This document shows positions 36,822 to 44,968 of a stretch of 64,000 nucleotides of DNA, one piece after another (the stretch's first letter is position 1; each line of letters starts with the position of its first letter). Under the pieces are notes generated by a model, which saw nothing but the letters and a program-made list of their open reading frames with translations, was not told the DNA's origin and did no database searches. The DNA is from Valencia hispanica. Lineage: Eukaryota > Chordata > Actinopteri > Cyprinodontiformes > Valenciidae. The stretch is taken from positions 12,429,571 to 12,493,570 of the forward strand of contig OY747716.1 in assembly GCA_963556495.2 (NCBI GenBank), written 5' to 3'. A program made the translations under genes and the position numbers.

Positions 36822-37461
36822 TGTCATGTTCCTGTCTAACCTCCGGACCCACATGCAGAACCACACTCGGACCACAGAACAAAGTTAAGATGTTTTTATT
36901 AAAGAAACAAAAATGATCAGCTGGAAACAGCGGGGACTGCTGGGCGTCTGGATATGGAGAGATGAGGTTAGAGAAGGTCGTTGACGGATGGGAATTAACT
37001 GAATTCTTGAGAGCGGTGGTACTCACAGATCTGAGGCGATTTCCAATTCCAGGGGAGATAAGTGAGATCTGCTGAGCGGAGTCAGAGGCTGCTGAGGTCC
37101 AGTGGAAGGTGACAAGGAGGAGGCGGCGTGGCTGAGAGCGGGCAGGCAGGTGGAAAAATGGAGACTGGCTGGATCAAGAGACTCCTCTGTAAGAACCTGG
37201 GAAACACAAAGAGCGCAGGGGATCACTGGAGATCACTGGGAACAATCTCGGGAAAAATACCTGGAGGTCAGAGGCTTGGAGGTACCGGTAGGGCAACCAT
37301 CAGGCGTTGGATGTTTGTCAGCCAGCTCCTTAAGAAGCCCAGGGACACAAAAGGCCTGATTGAAAACAGGTGAGTGTAATCAGCCCGTGCAGCAGCTCTT
37401 CACCACAGATCCTCCCTGCGACAGATGACTCACAGCAGACACACAAACACAGAACCTCACA
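36822..37461 (-). repeat. 5' LTR of the Gypsy element
   Basis: 640 bp, TG...CA. It contains the predicted self-primer at 37295-37305, which would put the RNA start at 37305 and leave a U3 of about 156 bp. The 8 bases at 37301-37308 (CAGGCGTT on the + strand) are absent from the other LTR. Confidence 0.95.
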
Positions 37462-37466
37462 AGGGG

Positions 37467-38963
37467 AAGAAAGAAAGAAGATGAAGAAGAGCGGTAGGAA
37501 ACAAAAAGTCAAGAGAGAGAGTAAGTTGAAAATACAAGAGAGGAAGGGGAACAAAGAAAACCCAGGAAAACATTGAAGTCTGCCTCCATACCCACAGGAC
37601 GGCAGAGAGAGGGGGAAAAGACGAAAAAGCAACATCGACAAAACAAAACAAACATTGTGAACTAAGAACTACACATCCACATCACACAAAAATGGATATA
37701 AAAATACATCAACGGCACAGAAAAACTCAAGATACCGATTAATCAAGATCTAGTAATGATAACCTCAGCCCAAGAATATATCTGTAAACACCGGAGACCC
37801 CACACCTATGTGTGTGTGAGCATGTTGGTGCATATAAGGTTTCTCCATACGAGTGTTCGATAGCTGGTGTGAGCAGGCGTCAATCCGTCTCCCAGGAATC
37901 GATGCAGACATAAAGGAGATCGGAGCCAAGACGTCCAAAGGACTCCCAGAGCCCCAGGCGGACCAGGGCGGTGTCGACCGCATCCCCCAAGAGAGGAGCA
38001 GAGGAGAACCCCAGGGGAACATCCAGTGGCTACTATGCAGGGGCCGTAGTGACGAGGCCACGGGCCCCGTCAGCAACCGGCTGCACCAGGGCGGGCCCGT
38101 CCTTGGACCGGGAGAGCCGGGGCCCGGGGGCGCCCCACCCCTAAACAGGGACCTGACCAGGGACCGGCTGACGAGGGGCCCCCGCTACAGCGGCCTCCAC
38201 CCCAGGCCAATTCCCACCGCCAACATCCCAGCCCCCCACCCCTGCCACACGTTGGGGTGCAGCACAGGACGGACGGCATTCCTAGGCCAAACCAGCACCT
38301 GGACACCAAGTTGTACCAGCTCCTGAGTCCTGATCCCGCGCAATGCAGAGCGCTGAGACCAGGCATCCAACAAAGGCCAGGGCCAGTCCAACCCGCCAAT
38401 GAACTGACGCTGGATCTGGATCCCGCCGAGCCACCGAACAGGCTCTACCCAACAATCCCAAACCTAGCACCCCCCAAAAGAGGTGCCCCAAGCAACAAAG
38501 GGAAGACATCAGCCCAGCACATCGGCCGACCGGCACACCAGTCCACCCAGGCCCGGCCAGGCATGCACCAGGTCCGATTGACTACCGATGCACCAGCGGG
38601 CAGGGGCATCAGTCACTGGCAGCGAGTGACGTAGGGGAAATAGGCCCCCCATTAGATGTAAGGCTTGAGGTACGCCAGGTGAGAGGGTAGCCCAAGACCC
38701 AACCTGACAGGTAGACAAAGAAATACAGACACAGTCATACGTTCCCTCCCTCTTAAACACATACATTCTCACTGCCTCACCAAGACACCCAAGAAATGAC
38801 ACTGTACCCTCACTCACACACCCTATACACACTTTATGCTGATCATGCTTTTAAATCTGGGGGTGGGATGGGAATGTAAGTTATGTGGGGTCATTTTAAT
38901 CTGTAAAGCACTTTAAGTTGCAATATTTGTATGAAAAGCGCTTTATGAATAAAGTTTGATTGA
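37467..38963 (+). mobile_element. GC-rich retroelement, 3' part
   Basis: Continues the 31539-31875 element after the Gypsy insertion. It begins A/G-rich, then becomes strongly GC-rich (37900-38640, many CCCC/GGGG tracts). It ends in a LINE-like 3' end: 'gtaaagcactttaagttgc', 'gaaaagcgctttatgaataa', then a short TTGAT-type tail. The 7-of-8 duplication (TAGACCAG/TAGACCTG) and tail suggest target-primed retrotransposition. No LINE protein is recognisable; a 157-residue open frame at 37853-38326 is Pro/Gly/Arg-rich and probably a by-product of GC content. It may be a non-autonomous passenger of a LINE. Confidence 0.65.
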
Positions 38964-39511
38964 TAGACCTGTGATGTTTTGGGCGGGCAACACGGACTTT
39001 CAACTCCCTCTACAGATTCTCTATTGAATTGAGGTCTGGAGACTGGCTAGGCCACTCCAGAACCTTGAAATACTTTGTTGCCCGGGCGATGGGATTATTG
39101 TTATTATGTTTCATCTTTAATGCTCTCACTGATGGAAGAAGGTTTTTGCCCAAAATCTCACGATACATGATGGCCCCATTTATCCTTTCCTTAATACGGA
39201 TCAGTCGTCCTGTCCCCTTTGCAGAAAAGCAGTCCCAAAGCATAATGTTTCCACCTCCATTTTTCACAATTTTTATGGTGTTCTTGGGATGCAACGCAGC
39301 ATTTTTCCCTCTCCGAACACGGCGAGTGGCGTTTATACCAAAGAGTTCTATTTTGGTCGCATCTGAACACATGACATTCTACCAGTCCTCCTCTGGATCA
39401 TCCAGATGGTCTATGGCAAACTTCAGATGGGCCTGGACATGTGCTGGCTTAAGCAGGGGGACCTTTCAAGTGCTGCAGGATTTAATCAATGACGACATAT
39501 TATGTTACTAA
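38964..39511 (-). pseudogene. Tc1-like transposon B, segment 2 (transposase core)
   Basis: On the minus strand, 39372-39010 encodes 120 residues of Tc1 transposase: [11 protein letters not shown], a [11 protein letters not shown] block, and [14 protein letters not shown], which holds the last catalytic acidic residue of the DDE triad. Upstream sequence to 39511 continues the homology in other frames. It joins segment 1 (31195-31538) across the GC-rich insertion and is cut at 39511 by the TAA-flanked element. Confidence 0.88.
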
Positions 39512-40165
39512 AGCCGTTTTCAGACAGAAGTTCTGGAATATTTGCGGACAACTCCATCCGCTCTTTAACCGGAGTTGTGCTTTCAAATACACCACTTTTT
39601 TCCGGAACATTGCCTTTCGGCTGCTTTCACACAGCAAGAAATGTACCGGAGGATCCTGATGAATGTCTGGGGGATGGGGGGTGAGGGGGAATGGGGGGTT
39701 GTATGTGGATATGACGTAAACTTAGTGCGGCGGGCCTACATGTCATTTCCCTAAACAAAGGGATTATTGGAAAGATGGTCGACGAAACAGCAGATCTACT
39801 CGCAATGCTTGTCTTTGTGATGTGTGCAATTTTGCGCACATGGAAACGCTTAAGAGACATCGATGAAGAAGCTAAAAGGAAAATAGTGACATTTATACAT
39901 CATCAATGTGTGCGCTCACAGCGTTCCCTGCCCACCTCCCCTTTTCCCCACTGCCCCACACCCCTCCATCTTTCCCGGAACATTACCTGGTAGTCTGAAC
40001 GCAAACCCAATACCGCAAAAAGTCCGCTCTTGTTACTAGGTGTTCATCTGTAAAATTACCTGTAAAGGGTATCCAGACAAAGTCCGGAAGATTGCTTTCA
40101 GACACAAAAGTAAAACAGACGAAGTCTGGAAAATTACTGTTTTTCATAGCCTGTTTGAAAGGGGC
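39512..40165. mobile_element. TAA-flanked TIR element, PIF/Harbinger-like
   Basis: Ends are AGCCGTTTTCAGACAG and the reverse complement of AGCCCCTTTCAAACAG (13 of 16 match). TAA precedes it (39509-39511) and TAA follows (40166-40168), the 3-bp duplication used by PIF/Harbinger. With it removed, Tc1-B reads through at the expected length. A 72-residue open frame at 39775-39993 (start M-V-D-E-T-A-D-L-L-A-M-L) has an Arg/Lys-rich helix. It could be a leftover of a transposon protein, but I do not recognise it. No full transposase is present. Confidence 0.7.
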
Positions 40166-40168
40166 TAA

Positions 40169-40262
40169 ATAGTAACCTTTGTTACTGTGGTCCCAGCTCT
40201 CCTCAGGTCATTGATCAGTTCCCCCTGTGTAGTTCTGGGCTGTTTCCTCACTGTTCTCAAGA
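40169..40262 (-). mobile_element. Tc1-like transposon B, segment 3
   Basis: 'agtaacctttgttactgtgg', 'tcccagctctcctcaggtca' and 'gtgtagttctggg' continue the same Tc1 family past the nested element. The N-terminal part of the transposase and the far terminal repeat are missing, so the copy is truncated here. Confidence 0.78.
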
Positions 40263-40485
40263 TATATAATAGCGATAATTTAGGTAAATATTGCAGTGGC
40301 AATATCAGATGTGACATGTGCCTATGTTCTTATTTCCTCTCTTTTCTCATCTGTGCTTCCATCACTCTGTGACCTTTAGTATTTTGTGTCCAGGATGAGT
40401 ATATGTTGTTGTGAGACTTTGTCCAACTGGCTAAATATTACAATAACATGAAAAATTCAAGTTCACAACACTTGGAACACATTAG
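40263..40485. other. Unassigned stretch between Tc1-B and Tc1-A
   Basis: About 220 bases that match neither transposon by eye. It may be a replacement from a deletion that removed the right end of Tc1-B. Confidence 0.4.
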
Positions 40486-40680
40486 CCAGCCATGGAAATC
40501 CATTCCATGAAGCTCTGTATGCCCTGTTTCGAGCTCATCTGAAAGCTACGTAAAGTTTGGACTCTGCCAGTTTGTTACTGAGTTTCTGTTGTTCCCTATC
40601 ATTTCCGTTTTGCAATAAGACCACTAGCTCCCACTGTGGAATATTTAGTAATGAGGAAATTTTACAACTGGGTTTGAAGT
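40486..40680 (-). mobile_element. Tc1-like transposon A, right half (N-terminal side)
   Basis: 'gccatggaaatccattccat', 'gaagctctgtatgccctg' and 'gtggaatatttagtaatgag' match the family of the 30246-31192 segment and start almost exactly where that segment left off. The two are halves of one element pushed apart by later insertions. Confidence 0.75.
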
Positions 40681-42179
40681 CCAGCTTCGGTCTTTGAAGA
40701 CTTGGGGGAAAATTGTTGTGACCTCACTCAGTTTAATATTGAAAAAAGCACCCACATTAAGTCAGTGTGTCTTGAAATATAAAAAGCCTTCTATAGAAAT
40801 ACACAAAATCCCAAATTTAGAGATTATGCTGAAATATCTTAGACAAATTACAACATCCCTTTTACGTACAAAAAGACTTATACCTCACAGAATATTTTAC
40901 ACACTTGGGGGGTGGGGGGGTGGAGTCCAGAAAGCAGATTTGGGGTTTCATCACACCTGAAGTCAACAGTGAATATGAAAAAAGACAATGTTGGAGAATG
41001 TGTGAATCCCAACCACACACAAATGTTTTGGAATTTTATAAAGCAAAATACATTTAAAAGTACAGTGTGAAATACTTTCACTTGCTTACTTTCAAATTTT
41101 GTTTATCTCGTTCACAAACTTGTCCTTTTTCATGAATATTTCTCACCAATGTCTATTCTAAGCACTCTATTAAATTGAAATTTTACATTTTTATATACAT
41201 TAACTGTGGCCGACCCTCTGTAGTCATGTGTCTTGAAATACGGTAGCTGTTTAGGGACATACAAGATACAATGCACCGCGTTTTGCGTCCTCTCTTGAAA
41301 ACACAGATCTTGGAGAAGCTGTAGCCGTTCTCCCTCTAAACGTTGGGTGGGGGATGGCGGCGGTTCTCTCCGTAGCAGCCTGGCTGTTTTGGGGAAATTC
41401 TGCTCCTTCCTGTTGGGTAGTTTGCCCTGCTTCAACCGCATGTGACACACCTCTGCCTCTCTGTGTTCTACCTTGCTGTGTCTGTGTCCTCTGCCTGTTT
41501 CAACTGACGCTGAATCATAAGACGATATCAGAGTCAGTTTGCAGTATGTTTTGCCCTCTGTAGACTCCACTACCTTGTATATATCCAAAATGGATATACA
41601 AAAGGACTCATTACAGATTTACTAGTTAATTTAACATCAACATAACTAACATAAAAAACACCGTTTTTATTACTCAACACATATTTAGATAGAATGTAGA
41701 AATGAATACAGCTTAAAAGAACAGACCTAATCACTGGATTGAAAGCTGGAAGTCGTTGATGAGATATTGCCTTCTTAATGCATGTGGGCTACCATGGCTG
41801 CAATACCTACTCTGAATTGCGTGACGCTAAAGAGTCAAAAACAATTTACATACTCTACCTTTAATTAAAATAGATGTTTGTCACACAGCTCTGCAGGAAT
41901 GGTAACCATTATTTTTAAAACAAAGACACCGTGACAGCAGTGACGTTTAAACTGCCTATAGTGCGTTTATTTTAACGATTTAGAATGATTAGCATCTGTA
42001 GCTTTAAACAACAATCTCTGTGTTTTTGCTTATGAGAATGCCGACCTCTAACTCAGCTGTGAGATCTTTAAAGGCTGTCAACAGTTTCACTCCAAGTTTA
42101 AAAGTAGCAGAATGAATGAACAGAAGGCATGTCTTTGTAGCGAACGGCTTTGGCTTAATTTTTAAACACCTCTTCACTC
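40681..42179. other. Unassigned sequence with one longer open frame
   Basis: A minus-strand frame at 41130-41588 (152 residues, Arg/Lys/Gln-rich) is open but has no recognisable domain, no splice context and an overlapping + strand frame. I treat it as chance or repeat-derived. The rest is AT-rich and featureless. Confidence 0.45.
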
Positions 42180-42184
42180 AGTAC

Positions 42185-42771
42185 GTTTACATGCACATCC
42201 AAATTGAGCTATAGCAATAATCGAGCTAATAGCTTAACCAGAATGGGAGTCCTTATCTCAGATTACATGTCACTCAGAAAATCCAATTTTTGAATGAAGT
42301 GCATTAAATTTCGCAATGATGGGTGGCGACGTGCCCTTTCACGTTGACATTCTTCCTTTTGGCCTAGAGTGTCACACAAATGGTAAAGTAATGCTGGCAG
42401 CAGTGAAGCGTCGGAGGAAAGGCAGGATATGCACAATGAGTGAAAAAATGGACGGCAACGCTGGAGCATAGAACATTTTGTAAGTACTCTACTGTTGAGT
42501 TGCAACTTGTTGTTGCTGCAGTGTTGTCCTACCAGTGTTGGTATTCCTCCTTCCCCCATCTCGTCACTTAACACACGCTTGATCTAGCTGGGATGCTGGT
42601 TTACATGCAGAGAAATTCGCCTTTCTAACCACATAATCTGGGTGGATTAGCTAGATCAAGAGTAGGCCAGTTCTGTTCGACTTCAGCCGGTCTAAGGTGT
42701 ATATGTGCATTTCAAGAGTCTGATTTCAGTCAGACTAAGGAAATAATTGCAACGAAACCTCCTTAGACCGG
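42185..42771. repeat. Degraded DNA-transposon-like repeat
   Basis: It starts 'tacgtttacatgcacatcc', a motif repeated in altered form inside ('ggtttacatgcag', 'gtatatgtgcatttc'). It ends with an 11-bp inverted pair CCGGTCTAAGG (42687-42697) and CCTTAGACCGG (42761-42771). The boundaries are uncertain. Confidence 0.4.
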
Positions 42772-43251
42772 TTACAGACTGTAGAAAATGCTGCTGCTAG
42801 GCTCTTGTCTAGGTCCTTGAAATTTTGTAAAGTAGCTCCTCTATTGATGGAACTTCATTGGCCACCGATTTATTATGTGCATTTTAAGATCCTGGTTCTG
42901 ACTTGGACAGCTCTGCATGGACAAACACTAGTCTACATCTCTGGTCTATTACATCTCCACAACCCCACCAGGACCCTGAGGTCTTGTGATCAAGACTTAT
43001 TGAATGTCCCCCTTATACGACTAAAAACCAAAGGAGATTGAGCTTTCTTTTCTGTGGCTCAAAGACTCTGGAACTCCCTTTCTCTGTCTCTGAGATCAGC
43101 AGACTTAATAGTTTGCTTTAAAGGTCAGCTAAATTACCTTTTAAAAATCTTTCATTTTACCGTGTTTTCTGTATTTTGATTCTGTTGGTTAAAGCACTTT
43201 GTGACTTCTGTCTTGAAAAAGTGTTATATAAATAAAGGTTTACTTCCTTCC
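42772..43251 (+). pseudogene. 5'-truncated L2-type LINE, C-terminal end and 3' UTR
   Basis: Translation gives V-E-N-A-A-A-R-L-L, then L-H-W-P-P-I-Y-Y-V-H-F-K-I-L-V-L-T-W-T-A-L-H-G and W-N-S-L, the conserved C-terminus of L2/Rex-type reverse transcriptases. The 3' end ('aaagcactttgtgacttctg', then 'tatataaataaaggttta') ends in a short CTTC-type tail. Most of ORF2 is absent, and a stop at 43039 plus a shift interrupt the rest. Confidence 0.82.
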
Positions 43252-44544
43252 ATTTCTCTTACTGCATGTTAACCCACTGACTGGTGAACATTGAGGCCTC
43301 TACTCACAGTAATGGCTTTCGCGCCGAAGATAATTTCTGTAAACATAACCAATTAGCATTTAGCGTGTTAGCACTGGATTTGAGCACAGAATGTACAGTG
43401 GGGAAGTCTATCAGACAGCACCTGGCATGGTGAGCAAACTAGGCTTCATACTTGGTCCAATTCTATGTTAAATGATAGAAAATACAATGTTGTGCTTCAT
43501 CTTCTGACTGAAAGATGCCCCCTGCTGGTCCGATGTGTAGACAGCATCTCAGAAAAGGGACATTGTCCAACTGTTGAGGAATACCCTCGGTTTATAAGAA
43601 ACTACTGGACTGTTAGACCACATCAGCGGATGACAGTCTTATCACTCAGTTACTGAGCAGTTAGTAAATTAGTGTTGCCTTAGCAACAATGCTAAGCAAA
43701 AAGACGCCTTGTTTTCCTTATGTATGGTTACCCTCCCTGCCCATGTGGGTCTGTGTGACTCTTACCACCCTCTGCACCTCCTCCTTTTCCTGTTTCCTGC
43801 AGCCCCCTCCCTTCCTTCAACCGTATTGATCTCCCCTGCGCTGTCAGTGGGGTAATAAAAGCAGGGGGTGGGGAGTCGTGCACTTAGTTAATACCCAACT
43901 TATCTTAATATCTGCTCAGTTAGTTGACTTTTAGTTGAAGTTGGTATTTCTAGCATTTCCCATCACTCAGCGGGGTGTTGCTTCCTCAGTATGGGAAATG
44001 ATGATCAGCGGCTGTAAAGCTGTATCTTCTGGAAAATTATTCATTTAAGCGGTCAGATCAGCTGATGAGTTTTTATTCATTGATTTTCTGCCATAATTCC
44101 AATCATTTTTTTAACTTCTTAGTTGTTAGGAAGATGAGTGCTTGCAGTTTTCCCATTTCCATCAACGCAGCACAATGATGATGGTATTAATTCATAATTA
44201 TCTCCAAGAAGAATACCTTTCAGGTCTATAGGTGTTTTTACTCTAGATATATAATTCATGATCCTGCTGAACACCTGTCACTACACACACTGGGTCAAAT
44301 AACGCTGCATAGGCAAACAGGATGAGTATGATGCTGTTTTGTTTGTGAGTGTGAAAACGTTCCTGAATGGATCGGCCCCAGACTTCCTCCTTCCTTAGAA
44401 CAGCCGACCCTTCCAGCTTTTGTTGTCTGTGAGACGAAGCAGCATTCCAAGACGGGGAAATCGGCCCTCAGAGCACAGAAAGAGCCTCTAGTATGTTCTC
44501 ACGTGCTAAAAAGCAAAAATGCATGTCATGTTATCTGTGAGGGT
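43252..44544. other. Unassigned sequence upstream of promoter 1b
   Basis: No gene is visible. A TATA-like run 'aataaaagcaggggg' near 43855 follows a C/T-rich stretch, but no exon follows it. Confidence 0.45.
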
Positions 44545-44850
44545 GTCCGTTTGTACGGACTGCCCCCCACTGGGCGGGGCAGTCCGCTCTTCCTTATTTG
44601 GACGGTTGAGGCGGGGGTCGGTCTCACATGGTTGGACAGTTGAACAAAAAACTCCTGCGTGAGACTCGTCTGCCGATAAAAGTTTTCAGGGAATCAGGTG
44701 TGAAGAACAAGGCAAGCAGCTGAGCACAAGAAGAAGGAGGAGGAGGAAGGGCAGCGTGGAAGCTGGTTGGAGGAGAACGACAAGAAGCAGCTTGGAGGGA
44801 GAAGGAGATAAGAGAAGTGGGAAAGAGTGGGACAAACAAACAAAACAAAA
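44545..44850 (+). promoter_or_regulatory. slc12a7: Promoter and 5' UTR of exon 1b with two inverted repeats
   Basis: A GC box (GGGCGGGGC, 44572-44580) lies about 270 bases before the ATG, in a local GC peak. It sits inside an 11-bp-arm inverted repeat (CGGACTGCCCC 44556-44566 and GGGGCAGTCCG 44576-44586). A second, overlapping perfect palindrome GTCCGT-TTGT-ACGGAC lies at 44545-44560. The downstream 5' UTR is purine-rich (AAGAAGGAGGAGG type). There is no clear TATA box. Promoter function is inferred from position. Confidence 0.62.
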
Positions 44851-44968
44851 ATGCCCACCAACTTCACTGTGGTCCCAGTGAAGGACGGCAGTGGAAAGGC
44901 AAAAGAAGGGAGTGGAGAGGAAGATGTGGATGAGAACAATGTGCTGAAAGAGGAAGAAGATCCTACAG
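44851..44968 (+). CDS. slc12a7: K-Cl cotransporter first coding exon 1b (KCC4-type N-terminus)
   Basis: 39 residues plus one base. The start M-P-T-N-F-T-V-V-P-V matches the N-terminus of vertebrate KCC4 (SLC12A7), followed by a Lys/Gly then Glu/Asp-rich segment ending E-E-E-D-P-T. The exon ends in phase 1 on a G before GTCAGA, a usable though weaker donor than 1a's. KCC4 exports K+ and Cl- together across the plasma membrane in cell-volume control and epithelial transport. Position 4 is Asn where exon 1a has Arg, so the SPAK/OSR1 docking consensus is not met here. The remaining exons lie past the right edge. The ATG has A at -3. Confidence 0.82.

Larger units (their letters stand above)
31876..37461 (-). 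mobile_element. Sushi-type Ty3/Gypsy LTR retrotransposon (chromovirus), nearly intact, recent
   Basis: 5586 bp on the minus strand: 5' LTR at the right (36822-37461), gag, pol (protease, reverse transcriptase, RNase H, integrase, chromodomain), polypurine tract and 3' LTR at the left (31876-32507). A perfect 5-bp duplication AGGGG flanks it (31871-31875 and 37462-37466). The LTRs differ by three substitutions over 632 bp plus one 8-bp indel, so the insertion is young. The C-terminal chromodomain and apparent self-priming site place it in the Tf1/sushi group. A frameshift in pol, two stop codons and an integrase active-site change make it non-autonomous. It inserted into the GC-rich element. 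Confidence 0.96.

Noticed and set aside
37853..38399. Long Pro/Gly/Arg-rich frames on both strands (up to 157 residues)
   Set aside because: Very GC-rich DNA lacks stop codons by composition. Frames overlap on both strands and match no family.
41130..41588. 152-residue minus-strand frame
   Set aside because: No domain, signal, or splice context, and an overlapping opposite-strand frame; kept only as unassigned.
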